51,143 nucleotides of DNA from an uncultured Eubacteriales bacterium (GCA_902765735.1 CACXBB010000018.1:1-51143), one strand, 5' to 3'; positions 8,261 to 17,401 are shown, numbered from the stretch's first letter. The notes: generated by a model not told the origin, from the letters alone. A program made the numbers and translations.

Positions 8261-9121
8261 ATGGGTTACGTCTACCTGCTGCTCCAGGCGCTGATATTCA
8301 GCTTCGGCGGCATACTCATCAAGACCGCCGCCGCGTCCTTTTCGCCCTTCATGGTGTCCTTCCTGCGCTTTGCGCTTGGCGTGCTGTTTTTGCTGGCACT
8401 GCAGCTCATTCGCGGCAAAAGGCCGCGCCTTGTGCTCCTGAACCGGGTGATCGTGTTCGGCGGCATCGCCAAGACCCTCCACTACCTGGGCGAGAACTAC
8501 GGCGTGACGCACGGCTTCTCCTACGGCAACGTGGTGATCTGGCCGGTGCAGACCGTGGTGATCCTGCTGATCTCGGTGTTCTTCCTCCGGGAAAAGGTGA
8601 CGAAGCGCGCCGTGGCGGGGGCGTTCCTGTGCGTGACCGGCATCGGGCTTCTGACCTGGAACGGCGCGCCGCCCGAGGCCTTCTTCGGCGGGCAGGGCGT
8701 GCTGCTTCTGTCCTTCGTCATCGCGGGCATCGGAGCGTCGCTGTTCTCCGTGGCGCAGAAGAAGCTGCTCGACCGCATGGACACCGTGGATCTGAACACC
8801 TCCATGTTCTTGATCGGCGGCCTTTGCGCGGCGTGCGTGCTGCCCGCGACCGACGCGCCGGTGACGGGGCTTCACATCCCCGCCGCCGTCGCCATGCTGA
8901 TCCTCGGCGCCATCACCGGCGCGGGGTTCCTCTTGCAGGCCGAAGGGCTCAAGACAGTGCCCATATTCACCGCCACGCTGGTGCAGAGCTCCACGGTCAT
9001 ACTGTCGCTCACGTGGGCGGCGCTTCTGTACCACGAGCGCATCACGGGCTGGATCGTCGCCGGGACCGCGCTGTTTTTGATCGGCATACTCATCGTCAAT
9101 CTAAAACCCAAACAACGATAA
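8261..9121 (+). CDS. EamA/DMT-family transporter
   Basis: Drug/metabolite transporter superfamily membrane protein, 286 residues with two EamA repeats of about five helices each. It begins MGYVYLLLQALIFSFGGILIK, and the second repeat starts near residue 147. The ATG at 8261 is chosen because it opens directly into the first helix; there is no strong ribosome-binding site, and an earlier ATG at 8189 would translate the terminator hairpin. Members export metabolites or amino acids; the substrate cannot be told here. It is followed after 14 bases by the YhcH gene, so the two are probably co-expressed. Confidence 0.85.
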   Translation: MGYVYLLLQALIFSFGGILIKTAAASFSPFMVSFLRFALGVLFLLALQLIRGKRPRLVLLNRVIVFGGIAKTLHYLGENYGVTHGFSYGNVVIWPVQTVVILLISVFFLREKVTKRAVAGAFLCVTGIGLLTWNGAPPEAFFGGQGVLLLSFVIAGIGASLFSVAQKKLLDRMDTVDLNTSMFLIGGLCAACVLPATDAPVTGLHIPAAVAMLILGAITGAGFLLQAEGLKTVPIFTATLVQSSTVILSLTWAALLYHERITGWIVAGTALFLIGILIVNLKPKQR

Positions 9122-9135
9122 TACGGAGGCGCAAC

Positions 9136-9636
9136 ATGATTTACGGCAATGTCAACAACGCATTCTTTGAGCAGCAGGCCGCGATCCTCCCCAAGCCGCT
9201 AGCGGACGCGCTGCGCTTTTTGAAGACCTCCGACCTGGCCAACCACGCGCCCGGCCGGTTCCCGATGGATCTGAACGGTGTGGACGTGATCCTGCAGGTG
9301 ATGGACCTGAACACCAACCCCCGGGAAAAGCTGAGCCCCGAGATCCACCGCAAGTACATCGACGTGCAATTCTGCGTGTCCGGCGGCCCGGAGCGCGCGA
9401 CCTTCTTCAACGACGACGGCAGCAATGTCGTCAAGTCCGACGAGCTCAACACCGAGCGCGACATACTGTTCTATGACAACAACGCCGCCGTGCTGGAGAA
9501 CACTGTGTTCCTGACCCCCGGCGACTACGCCGTGTACCTGCCCTGGGACGTGCATGTGCCCGGCCAGAATGCCTTCGACGAATCCCGCCCCTTCCGCAAG
9601 ATCGTCATGAAGGTGCCCATGGCGGCGTGTCTGTGA
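9136..9636 (+). CDS. YhcH/YjgK/YiaL-family protein
   Basis: A 166-residue cupin-fold protein of the YhcH/YjgK/YiaL family. The block EIHRKYIDVQFCVSG near residue 72 and the C-terminal YLPWDVHVPG...KIVMKVP are typical, with the conserved His and Glu residues that bind metal in family structures. Members occur with sialic acid and ketogulonate genes; YiaL of E. coli lies in the same operon as YiaK and the YiaMNO TRAP transporter. GGAGGC precedes the ATG by five bases. The biochemical function is not firmly known; a role in sugar-acid processing such as anomerisation is suspected. Confidence 0.88.
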   Translation: MIYGNVNNAFFEQQAAILPKPLADALRFLKTSDLANHAPGRFPMDLNGVDVILQVMDLNTNPREKLSPEIHRKYIDVQFCVSGGPERATFFNDDGSNVVKSDELNTERDILFYDNNAAVLENTVFLTPGDYAVYLPWDVHVPGQNAFDESRPFRKIVMKVPMAACL

Positions 9637-9638
9637 TC

Positions 9639-9790
9639 TGACAAAACAAGAGGCTGTCTCAAAACGACGATCATACGCTGCAATTCATCCGTAGGGACGC
9701 CATTCATGGCGTCCGCGGGCGGCATTAATGCCGCCCCTACGACGAATTGTCCCGCGTTGGTTCGTATCGAGACAGCCTCTTGTTTTGTCA
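9639..9790. repeat. Family A element, copy 2, with 22-bp perfect outer arms; likely bidirectional terminator
   Basis: AGGCTGTCTC and GAGACAGCCT ends are extended outward into perfect inverted arms at 9639-9660 and 9769-9790. The interior carries two palindromes, GGGACGCCATTCATGGCGTCC and GGGCGGCATTAATGCCGCCC. The right arm includes the stop codon of the ferritin-like gene. Because it separates two convergent genes, it probably terminates transcription in both directions. Confidence 0.8.
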
Positions 9791-11047
9791 CTTGTTCGCC
9801 ATCGCCAAACTCTCCCGCCCGACCATGATATTGTCGTGCTTGCGGTCCCTGAGGGCCTTGACGGGGTTCTCGGCGGTCTCATAGCGGTAGTCCCTCCCCT
9901 CCCGCTCGATCAGGCGCTCGATGATGTCATGGCTCTCCACGGTCTCGGGATTGCCGTTCACGCCGGCCTGATAGCGGAAGAAGTCCGCGTCGTCATTCAG
10001 TTGGTCCACCGGCGTCCAGGACTCCCGGTCGGCGGTCAGCGTGACGGTGTTCTTCAATACGTCGCGCACGTAGTCTACATTGCTGGTGAGCTTCAGCGGC
10101 TCGGGGAAGTTGCCGTCGGGCATGATCTGCTGCCAGGTGCGGCCCTCATAGGCCAGCAGAAGCTGGGCGGCGGCGTGCAGGTGGGCGACCTCCATGTCGA
10201 ACAGGCGCTCCCAGATCGCGCGGATGTGCCGGTCGGTCTCAGTCTCCATGGCGGACCAGTACAGATACGCCTCCGCGTACTGGTGGTTCACCAGGCACTC
10301 AAGCCACGTGGGGTTCGGGTCGATGAGGCTTCCGTAGTGGGTCACGTGCTGCTCCTCCACCATGCCGATCTCCCGGTACAACCTTCGGCCGTACTCCTTG
10401 GGATAGAAGGGCGCCACGTTCATATAGTAGTTCATGGTCTGCTGCTCAGCGGCGGTGATGATGGCCGAGCACAGCTTGGTGACCGGCGAGGCGGACTGGC
10501 TGAGGATCGGGTAGTTGACGCTGTCGAAGGGGTGCCTGTGGTGGGCGATGGTCGGCCGGCCCGGCATGATCTCGGTGTAGCGCCCCACCAGCTCCTCGGC
10601 GTGCATGCGGCTGTCGAAGCTCATCAGGTCGGCGTAGCGGTACAGGTGGTCGAAGTCCTCCAACAGTGCGAAGTCCAGCGCCTCCTTGACATAGGGGTTC
10701 TCCTCCCGCCTGGCCAGTGCCGCGGTCAGATCGACGGCCAACTGCTCGTAGCCGATGGTGTGCACCAGTATGTCCTCGTCCAGCGGCTTGAGGGCGCTCA
10801 CCAGCTTTTGCTGCTGCTGCTCCTGCCGGCGCATCTGCGCCAGCGCCCGCCTGAGGTCGTTGTCAACGGTGTGCCGCGTAAACTGGTGGGAGAACCACAC
10901 GGCCTCGAACTCCGTGCCGTTCATCAGTATCACGCGGGTCTTGGTGTAGGGGTCGGTCTCGCGGCTGTCGTAGGGCACCGGGGACATCTCCTGCCAGTCC
11001 AGATACAGGTTTTCAAGGCTTTGGGGCTTCAGTTCAAAGGGATTCAT
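9788..11047 (-). CDS. Ferritin-like diiron-type protein of unknown function
   Basis: A 419-residue soluble protein that I do not recognise by name. The middle third looks like a ferritin-like four-helix bundle. Candidate metal ligands are E101, E130 with H134, E201, the E231-x-x-H234 motif in MVEEQHVTHYGS, and E286-x-x-H289 in DMEVAHLHAA. The N-terminal 90 residues and C-terminal 110 residues have no clear domain; residues 72-80 are Gln-rich. No signal peptide or membrane segment. The ATG at 11047 has AAGGAG 11 bases upstream. It is divergent from ftsH and convergent with yhcH, so it stands alone. A role in iron or peroxide handling would fit an anaerobe but is inferred only from the fold-like pattern. 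Confidence 0.6.
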   Translation of the reverse strand: MNPFELKPQSLENLYLDWQEMSPVPYDSRETDPYTKTRVILMNGTEFEAVWFSHQFTRHTVDNDLRRALAQMRRQEQQQQKLVSALKPLDEDILVHTIGYEQLAVDLTAALARREENPYVKEALDFALLEDFDHLYRYADLMSFDSRMHAEELVGRYTEIMPGRPTIAHHRHPFDSVNYPILSQSASPVTKLCSAIITAAEQQTMNYYMNVAPFYPKEYGRRLYREIGMVEEQHVTHYGSLIDPNPTWLECLVNHQYAEAYLYWSAMETETDRHIRAIWERLFDMEVAHLHAAAQLLLAYEGRTWQQIMPDGNFPEPLKLTSNVDYVRDVLKNTVTLTADRESWTPVDQLNDDADFFRYQAGVNGNPETVESHDIIERLIEREGRDYRYETAENPVKALRDRKHDNIMVGRESLAMANK

Positions 11048-11207
11048 GGACGCACGCTCCTTCTATTTGGGATGATCATAGCGTGCGCCAAAGCAGGTTA
11101 ATTATGCGTTATTTCCAGAAAACTGACTTTCTTTGACTTTTTGTTGATGCTAAATTTACATTGGCGGTGTAGAATAGGCGTGGTCAATCCGAAAGCGAGG
11201 GAAGTCT

Positions 11208-13055
11208 ATGAACGAAGTCAAGCGACCCAGAAAACCCCTGATGTTCTATTACGCCATCGTACTGCTGGCGCTGATACTCTTCAACGCCCTGGTGATGCCG
11301 TTTCTGGCCAATCCCAACGTCACGCAGGTGGATTACGGCGAATTCATGAATATGACCAACGAAAAGCTGGTGTCCGAGGTGATGATCGAGGACAACCAGA
11401 TACTGTTCAAGGGCAAGAACGACAAGCTGTACCGGACCGGCCTGATGAACGACCCCGAGCTCACCCAGCGGCTCTACGCCAGCGGGGCGAAGTTCTCCAC
11501 CCAGATCGTGGAGCAGATGAGCCCTGTGCTGTCCATACTGCTCTCCTGGATACTGCCCATGGTGCTGATCATCGGCGTGGGCAACTATTTCAGCAAGAAG
11601 CTGGTGGAGAAGGCCGGCGGCGGCGCGGGCAGCATGATGTTCGGCATGGGCAAGTCCAACGCCAAGGTGTACGTGAAGTCCACCAGCGGCATCAAATTTG
11701 ACGACGTCGCCGGCGAGGACGAGGCCAAGGAGATATTGAGCGAGATCGTGGACTTCCTGGAGAATCCGAAGAAATACGAGGCCATCGGCGCGAAGATGCC
11801 CAAGGGCGCGCTGCTGGTGGGCCCTCCCGGCACCGGCAAGACGCTGCTGGCGAAGGCCGTGGCCGGCGAGGCGAACGTGCCCTTCTTCTCGATCTCCGGC
11901 TCGGAGTTCGTGGAGATGTTCGTGGGCATGGGCGCGGCGAAGGTGCGCGACCTGTTCAGGCAGGCCAATGAGAAGGCCCCCTGCATCGTGTTCATCGACG
12001 AGGTGGACGCCATCGGCGGCAAGCGCGACGGGCGCATCGGCGGCAACGACGAGCGCGAGCAGACCCTCAACCAGCTCCTGACCGAGATGGACGGCTTCGA
12101 CAGCTCCAAGGGCGTGGTGATCCTGGCTGCCACCAACCGCCCCGAGAGCCTGGACCCGGCGCTTCTGCGCCCCGGCCGGTTTGACCGCCGGGTGCCCGTG
12201 GAGCTGCCCGACTTAAAGGGCCGCGAGGAGATATTGAAGGTCCATGCCCGAAAGGTCAACATACAGCCCAACGTGGACTTCGGCGCGGTGGCCCGGGCGG
12301 CCGCCGGCGCCAGCGGCGCGGAGCTGGCGAATATCGTCAACGAGGCGGCGCTCAGGGCCGTTCGCGACGGGCGCAAGACCGTCACCCAGGCCGACCTGGA
12401 GGAGAGCGTGGAGGTCATCATCGCGGGCTATCAGAAGAAGAACCGGGTGCTGTCCGACAAGGAAAAGATGGTCGTCGCCTACCACGAGATCGGCCACGCG
12501 CTGGTGGCGGCGAAGCAGTCCGAATCCGCGCCGGTGCACAAGATCACCATCATCCCCCGCACCAACGGCGCACTGGGCTACACCATGCAGGTCGAGGAGA
12601 ACGAGCACTTCCTGCTGACCAAGGAGGAGCTCGAGAACAAGATTGCCACCTTCACCGGCGGCCGCGCGGCGGAGGCGCTGATCTTCAACCAGATCACCAC
12701 CGGCGCCGCCAACGACATCGAGCAGGCCACGCGGCTGGCCCGGGCGATGATCACCCGCTACGGCATGTCCGACGAGTTCGGCATGGTGGCCATGGAGCAG
12801 CTCACCAACCAGTACCTCGGCGGCGACACCACCCTGGCCTGCTCCGACGAGACCTCCAACCGCATCGACCAGGTGGTGCGCAACCTCATCGCCGCCCAGT
12901 ACGACAAGGCCTTCAACCTCTTAAAGGATAACGCGCCCCAGCTCCACGCGCTGGCGAAGTACCTCTATGAGCACGAGACCATCACCGGCGACGAGTTCAT
13001 GGATATCCTCCATAAAATGGAAAACCCGCCCGCGCTGGGTGTGGGTGAGGGGTGA
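11208..13055 (+). CDS. ftsH: ATP-dependent zinc metalloprotease FtsH
   Basis: Membrane-anchored AAA+ protease for quality control of membrane and regulatory proteins, 615 residues. Transmembrane helices lie at residues 12-33 and about 106-128, bracketing the small extracytoplasmic domain. The AAA module has Walker A GPPGTGKT at 205-212, Walker B VFIDEVDA near 263 and the second region of homology ([21 protein letters not shown]). The zinc site is H426-E-I-G-H430, a variant of the common HEAGH that keeps HExxH. GCGAGGGA precedes the ATG. A TAGAAT hexamer at 11170-11175 may be the -10. A strong terminator follows at 13106-13139. Confidence 0.96.
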   Translation: MNEVKRPRKPLMFYYAIVLLALILFNALVMPFLANPNVTQVDYGEFMNMTNEKLVSEVMIEDNQILFKGKNDKLYRTGLMNDPELTQRLYASGAKFSTQIVEQMSPVLSILLSWILPMVLIIGVGNYFSKKLVEKAGGGAGSMMFGMGKSNAKVYVKSTSGIKFDDVAGEDEAKEILSEIVDFLENPKKYEAIGAKMPKGALLVGPPGTGKTLLAKAVAGEANVPFFSISGSEFVEMFVGMGAAKVRDLFRQANEKAPCIVFIDEVDAIGGKRDGRIGGNDEREQTLNQLLTEMDGFDSSKGVVILAATNRPESLDPALLRPGRFDRRVPVELPDLKGREEILKVHARKVNIQPNVDFGAVARAAAGASGAELANIVNEAALRAVRDGRKTVTQADLEESVEVIIAGYQKKNRVLSDKEKMVVAYHEIGHALVAAKQSESAPVHKITIIPRTNGALGYTMQVEENEHFLLTKEELENKIATFTGGRAAEALIFNQITTGAANDIEQATRLARAMITRYGMSDEFGMVAMEQLTNQYLGGDTTLACSDETSNRIDQVVRNLIAAQYDKAFNLLKDNAPQLHALAKYLYEHETITGDEFMDILHKMENPPALGVGEG

Positions 13056-13105
13056 TATTAAATCTTAAACGTATTAATCAGACAAGCTGTGTCGTCTTTT
13101 CGTAT

Positions 13106-13139
13106 CCCGTTTCTGGAAACAGGAGCGGGTTATTATTTT
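13106..13139 (+). terminator. Terminator after ftsH
   Basis: A 10-bp stem (13106-13115 with 13120-13129, two G-T pairs) capped by a GAAA tetraloop and followed by TTATTATTTT. The tail overlaps the 3' end of the convergent gene. Confidence 0.85.
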
Positions 13140-14197
13140 ACATACCAGGCTGGTCTGCCTGACGTGCTTCGACTCCCCTTCTCTGCATAGCCGATATGAT
13201 ATCCCTTGCCTTTAAGTTCTTCCGCTATGGCTTCAGAGAAAAAGTAAAGTCCACCGCCTTTATGTGTCATGTCTATGTACTCCGCACCTTCATCCATCAA
13301 GTGCTTCACGATGGCGTCATGTACCAGTTTGTCACTCCTGGCGATCATCTTCTTTTCCTCCTTCACAGATTGCTTTCGTTCTTTCGACGCTTCTTTATCT
13401 GACAGGGAAACAAAGTATCTACTTCCCAACTTCACTTCAACAAGCCTATTTGACTTAATGAGCGCCCGGTAGCAGCACTTGGCTTCATCTACGGTATAAC
13501 CGTCAAACTTCTTTTTCTGCAAATCCGCTCTGGAAATGCTTCCTCGCGCTGCAACATAATTCACAATTATATCAAACAATGCTTGTTTGCGCTTGTACTC
13601 CGGCCTCATCTTATCCACGATGGAGGATAGTTTCTTTTCCAGCGCGTCATGACTTTCCATGCAAGGGTCATAATCCTCGCCCATCCATTCGCGCATGTAC
13701 CGTTTCGGATAGATCGTCGTTTGATATTCTTCCAGATTGATAGCATAATATCGCTGCCACAGGTCGATACACCGTTTCTTTGCCTTAAAAAGCTGTTCCA
13801 CATCCTGAAAACTTTGAAAATCACCTGCTTCAAGCATCATGTAGTAATCGAGGAATTCCTGTAAATACCTATCTGCTTTCTTCTCCCATTTTGCTTGTTC
13901 AAGATCGCGCAACTGTTCTACAAGCATTTTTCGATCTTCCTGATACATACCATCGCCGTGGGTGTTCATAACATCCTGGACTTTGGTGTACTCATAATCG
14001 AGTTGATTAATACTCTCCTTCACCCTCTTAATCGAATTACTGGAAATCGCTGATATGAGTTTATCGGATGCCTCCATATATTGTAACCTACGCTGCCTTA
14101 TTTCGTCACGTTCCTTTTGTTTTTTGCCAACGCGAATAAGAATAATGGGAAGCACGAAAAAAAAGAAAACGATAAACCCTACTATCGCAATCCGCAA
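13133..14197 (-). CDS. Membrane-anchored coiled-coil protein with C-terminal winged-helix-like part, unknown
   Basis: A 354-residue protein not assignable to a named family. Residues 4-22 (a Val/Ile/Phe-rich run) form one membrane anchor. They are followed by a basic stretch (RVGKKQKERDEIRQRR), a long helical charged region to about 200, and two short basic blocks after 225 that look like small alpha/beta or winged-helix units (RGSISRADLQKKKFDGYTVD, and a final YIDMTHKGGGLYFFSEAIAEELKGKGYHIG). It starts with TTG at 14197 behind AGGAGAG. Base composition is clearly AT-richer than its neighbours, and it lies beside tRNA-Val, so it may have been acquired. Function unknown. Confidence 0.75.
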   Translation of the reverse strand: MRIAIVGFIVFFFFVLPIILIRVGKKQKERDEIRQRRLQYMEASDKLISAISSNSIKRVKESINQLDYEYTKVQDVMNTHGDGMYQEDRKMLVEQLRDLEQAKWEKKADRYLQEFLDYYMMLEAGDFQSFQDVEQLFKAKKRCIDLWQRYYAINLEEYQTTIYPKRYMREWMGEDYDPCMESHDALEKKLSSIVDKMRPEYKRKQALFDIIVNYVAARGSISRADLQKKKFDGYTVDEAKCCYRALIKSNRLVEVKLGSRYFVSLSDKEASKERKQSVKEEKKMIARSDKLVHDAIVKHLMDEGAEYIDMTHKGGGLYFFSEAIAEELKGKGYHIGYAEKGSRSTSGRPAWYVK

Positions 14198-14311
14198 CCT
14201 TATCTCTCCTCAACGTTTAAGTTATCAGGATATTGTCCCTCTGAACCAGTTAGAAACAGACCCCTGCGAAACCTTCCCGTGTTCCACGATCTCGAAATAG
14301 TTTTCTGTGAA

Positions 14312-14344
14312 GAGAAAAGCGACCACTCAACGCCGAGTGATCGC
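14312..14344 (-). terminator. Terminator of tRNA-Val
   Basis: On the minus strand a 10-bp stem (GCGATCACTC with GAGTGGTCGC, one G-T pair), six-base loop and TTTTCTCTT tail, starting right after the CCA end of the tRNA. Confidence 0.85.
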
Positions 14345-14346
14345 TT

Positions 14347-14423
14347 TGGTGGGGTTAAATGGGCTCGAACCATCGACCTTTACGATGTCAACGTAACGCT
14401 CTGACCAACTGAGCTATAACCCC
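14347..14423 (-). tRNA. tRNA-Val(GAC), CCA encoded
   Basis: The minus strand folds into a complete cloverleaf. The acceptor is GGGGTTA with TAACCCC, the D arm is GCTC...GAGC, and the anticodon stem TTACG/CGTAA carries loop TTGACAT (anticodon GAC). There is a five-base variable loop, and the T arm is GATGG-TTCGAGC-CCATT. Discriminator A and an encoded CCA end it. It has its own consensus promoter and terminator. Confidence 0.96.
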
Positions 14424-14435
14424 GTAACAAAAGGA

Positions 14436-14464
14436 ATTATAGCACATTTCGGCCGGGGTGTCAA
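14436..14464 (-). promoter_or_regulatory. Promoter of tRNA-Val
   Basis: On the minus strand: perfect TTGACA (14464-14459), 17-base spacer and perfect TATAAT (14441-14436) with a TGC extended -10. Strength fits a stable RNA gene. Confidence 0.9.
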
Positions 14465-14517
14465 CCTGTTTGGGTCATTCATTACAAATTGTTATCAATG
14501 ATCGACGACTACTGTTG

Positions 14518-16668
14518 TTACATCCTGTCCTCCACCATGGTCAGGGCGATGCGCTTCTTTCGCGCGTCCACGCTGACGACCCAGACCTTCACCACATCCC
14601 CCACCTTGACGACCTCGGAGGGATGCCGTATGAAGCGGTCCGCCATGCGGGAGATATGGACCAGCCCGTCCTGATGCACGCCTATATCGATGAACGCGCC
14701 GAAGTCGATGACGTTTCGCACGGTGCCGGTCAGCGCCATACCGGGCTTGAGGTCCCCGATGTCCAGCACGTCGGTCCTGAGCACCGGCCTGGGCAGGTCG
14801 TCGCGGGGGTCCCTGCCGGGCTTCTGAAGCTCGGAGAGCATGTCTTTAAGCGTGGGCAGGCCGATGTTCAGCGCCCCGGCCAGCTTCTCCAGGCCATAGC
14901 GTTCGGCGCGCACGCCGATGTCCGCAATGCCGCCGCCCTTCACGGCGTTAAGGTCGTAGCCCAGCGTGTCCAGCAGCGCCTTCGCGGCGTCGTAGCTCTC
15001 GGGGTGCACGGCAGTGGCGTCCAGCGGGTTCTTGCTGTCCATCACCCGCAAAAAGCCCGCGCACTGCTCAAAGGCCCTCGGCCCCAGCTTGGGCACCTTT
15101 TTCAGCGCCGCGCGGGACGGGATGCCGTTTGCCTCCCGGTAGGCCACGATGTTCTTTGCCAGCGCGGGGCCGATGCCCGCCACATGGCTCAGAAGCTCCG
15201 CCGACGCCGTGGAGACCTCCACTCCCACCAGGTTCACGCACTGCTCCACCACGCCGTCCAGCGCGGCGGTGAGCTCGTTCTGCTTCAGATCGTGCTGATA
15301 CTGCCCCACGCCGATGGCCTTGGGGTCGATCTTCACCAGCTCGGCCAGCGGGTCCTGCATGCGCCGGGCGATGGACACCGCGCTGCGCTGGGTGACGTCG
15401 AAGTCCGGGAACTCCTCGGCGGCCAGCTTGCTGGCGGAATACACCGATGCCCCCGCCTCGGACACGATCACATAGGCCACCCCGGGCAGCTCCGGCAGCA
15501 GGGACGCGATGAACTGCTCGCTCTCGCGGCTGGCGGTGCCGTTGCCGATGGCGATGGCCGTGATGCCGTACTTCTTTACAAAGCCCCTGATCAGCTTCGC
15601 GGCGGCCTCCTTCGCCGCCTCCTTGCCGGGCAGGGTGAAGTACCCCACCCCGGTGTCCAGCACCTTGCCGGTTGCATCGACCACCGCCAGCTTGCAGCCC
15701 GTGCGGAAGCCGGGATCGACGCCCAGCGTCACCCGGCCCTTGATCGGCGGCTGCATCAGCAGCTGGTGCAGGTTCTGGGAGAACACCCGGATGGCGGAGA
15801 CGTTGGCGCGGTCGGTGAGCGCGCCGCGGATCTCGCGCTCCAGGGACGGGAACAGCAGCCGGTCCCAGGCGTCCGCGCAGGCCAGGGCCACCTGTTCGGC
15901 GGCTCTGGACGTGCCGCGCACGTATGTCGCCTTCACCGCGGCCAGGGCCTTCTCCTCCGGGACCTCAAGGCCGACCTTCAGAAAGCCCTCGCGTTCGCCC
16001 CGGTTCACCGCCAGTATGCGGTGCGGCGCGATGGCGCGCACGGGTTCGCGGAAGTCGTAGTACATGCTGTAGACGCTGTCCTCCTCCTTGGCGGGGCGGG
16101 TCTCCAGCACGGCCTCCCGGTTCAAAAGCGCCCGCAGGGACTTGCGCAGCGCGGCGTCGTCGCTGACGATCTCCGCCAGTATGTCCCGCGCGCCCGAGAG
16201 CGCCGCGTCGGCATCGGGCACGTCCTTTTCGGGATCGACGTACCTCTCCGCCTGCGCGACGGGATCGCCCTTGGGCGGCTGCATTTGCAGCCACGCGGCC
16301 AGCCCCTCCAGCCCGCGCTCCCGGGCGACGGTGGCGCGGGTGCGGCGCTTGGGCCGGAAGGGGCGGTAGATGTCCTCCAGCTCCGACAGCGTCCGCGCGT
16401 CCGAAAGCTGCTTTTGAAGCTCCGGGGTCAGCACACCCTGCTCGGTCAGCGCCTTTTCGATCTCCTGACGACGCTTATCCAGATTGCGCAGGTACTCCAG
16501 CCGCTCTGCAAGCTCCCGGAGAATCTGATCGTCCAGCGAGCCGGTGGCCTCCTTGCGGTAGCGGGCGATGAAGGGGATGGTGTTCCCCGCGTCCAATAGC
16601 TCGATCACGGCGCGCACCTGCGCTTCGCGCAGCTTGAATTCCCTGGCGAGTATGGCGATAAAGTCCAA
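14518..16668 (-). CDS. tex: Tex-family RNA-binding transcription accessory protein
   Basis: Cytoplasmic nucleic-acid-binding protein of the Tex/Spt6-like family, 716 residues, the standard length. It has the helical N-terminal region with IPFIARYRKEATGSLDDQ near residue 32, a YqgF/RuvC-like domain near 320-450 (VTLGVDPGFRTGCKLAVVD), helix-hairpin-helix repeats near 490-560 and a C-terminal S1 domain near 640-710 (GMALTGTVRNVIDFGAFIDIG). The start is TTG at 16668 with AAGGAGG eight bases upstream. A family A element lies between it and iorB, so it may share the iorAB transcript or start within the element. Role: RNA metabolism and transcription. Confidence 0.95.
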   Translation of the reverse strand: MDFIAILAREFKLREAQVRAVIELLDAGNTIPFIARYRKEATGSLDDQILRELAERLEYLRNLDKRRQEIEKALTEQGVLTPELQKQLSDARTLSELEDIYRPFRPKRRTRATVARERGLEGLAAWLQMQPPKGDPVAQAERYVDPEKDVPDADAALSGARDILAEIVSDDAALRKSLRALLNREAVLETRPAKEEDSVYSMYYDFREPVRAIAPHRILAVNRGEREGFLKVGLEVPEEKALAAVKATYVRGTSRAAEQVALACADAWDRLLFPSLEREIRGALTDRANVSAIRVFSQNLHQLLMQPPIKGRVTLGVDPGFRTGCKLAVVDATGKVLDTGVGYFTLPGKEAAKEAAAKLIRGFVKKYGITAIAIGNGTASRESEQFIASLLPELPGVAYVIVSEAGASVYSASKLAAEEFPDFDVTQRSAVSIARRMQDPLAELVKIDPKAIGVGQYQHDLKQNELTAALDGVVEQCVNLVGVEVSTASAELLSHVAGIGPALAKNIVAYREANGIPSRAALKKVPKLGPRAFEQCAGFLRVMDSKNPLDATAVHPESYDAAKALLDTLGYDLNAVKGGGIADIGVRAERYGLEKLAGALNIGLPTLKDMLSELQKPGRDPRDDLPRPVLRTDVLDIGDLKPGMALTGTVRNVIDFGAFIDIGVHQDGLVHISRMADRFIRHPSEVVKVGDVVKVWVVSVDARKKRIALTMVEDRM

Positions 16669-16690
16669 TGGGGGTTCCTCCTTGTAAAAG

Positions 16691-16824
16691 ACGGGGCTGT
16701 CTCAAAAACGACGATCCCACATGGCAAAACCTCCGTAGGGACGCCATTCATGGCGTCCGCGGGCGGCATGAATGCCGCCCCTACAGTGTATTGCCCTGCG
16801 TTGGTTCGTTTTGAAACAGCCCGT
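16691..16824. repeat. Family A element, copy 3
   Basis: Ends ACGGGGCTGTCTCAAAAACG and CGTTTTGAAACAGCCCGT, with the same two inner palindromes as copy 2. It fills the gap between iorB (stop at 16832) and the tex start (16668), both on the minus strand. It therefore either ends the iorAB transcript or is read through into tex. Confidence 0.8.
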
Positions 16825-16831
16825 CGGTGTA

Positions 16832-17401
16832 TCATGCGTTGCGTCCCAGCGCGAACGCCTTTTTATTGAGCTCCAGGAACTTGGGCGGCACGGTCTCGTC
16901 GATGGCTTTAAGCCAGACCTCCTCGGGGATGTCCATGATCCTGGACAGCACGCCGATCAGCACCACGTTCACGGCCTTGGGGGACCCGGCCTCCGTGGCC
17001 AGCCTGAGCGCGTCCACAGCCCGCACGTCGGCCATCTGCGACAGCTTCTCCACGATGCCCTCGGGGTAGGCCATCGCCCCGGTGATGACGGGCATGGGCC
17101 AGGTCTTCTGGGTGTTCGTGATGAGTTTCCCGCCCTTCTTGAGATACGATATCCACCGCGCGGATTCCAGGATCTCGAAGGACAGGATGTAATCCGCCTC
17201 GCCCTGATCCACGATGGGCGAATACACCTTGTCGCCGTAGCGCACATAGGTGACCACGCTGCCGCCGCGCTGGGACATGCCGTGCACCTCGCTGAGCTTG
17301 ACGTCATAGCCCTGCTTCAGGAGCACGTTGCCCAGCAGCTTCGAGGCCAGCAGGGTGCCCTGCCCGCCGACGCCGACGATCATGATGGAAGTGGTCTTCA
17401 T
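16832..17401 (-). CDS. iorB: Indolepyruvate oxidoreductase subunit beta
   Basis: Gamma-type (pyruvate:ferredoxin oxidoreductase-like) subunit of indolepyruvate:ferredoxin oxidoreductase, 189 residues. It begins with the nucleotide-like fold GVGGQGTLLASKLLG at residues 10-24 and has the conserved SEVHGMSQRGGSVVTYVRYG block. With IorA it converts aryl pyruvates to aryl-acetyl-CoA, reducing ferredoxin, in aromatic amino acid fermentation. Its ATG overlaps the iorA stop (ATGA), so the two are translationally coupled. Confidence 0.95.
   Translation of the reverse strand: MKTTSIMIVGVGGQGTLLASKLLGNVLLKQGYDVKLSEVHGMSQRGGSVVTYVRYGDKVYSPIVDQGEADYILSFEILESARWISYLKKGGKLITNTQKTWPMPVITGAMAYPEGIVEKLSQMADVRAVDALRLATEAGSPKAVNVVLIGVLSRIMDIPEEVWLKAIDETVPPKFLELNKKAFALGRNA

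Noticed and set aside
14347-14423. tRNA-Val as an integration site of a prophage or ICE
   Set aside because: No integrase gene or duplicated tRNA end was found on either side.
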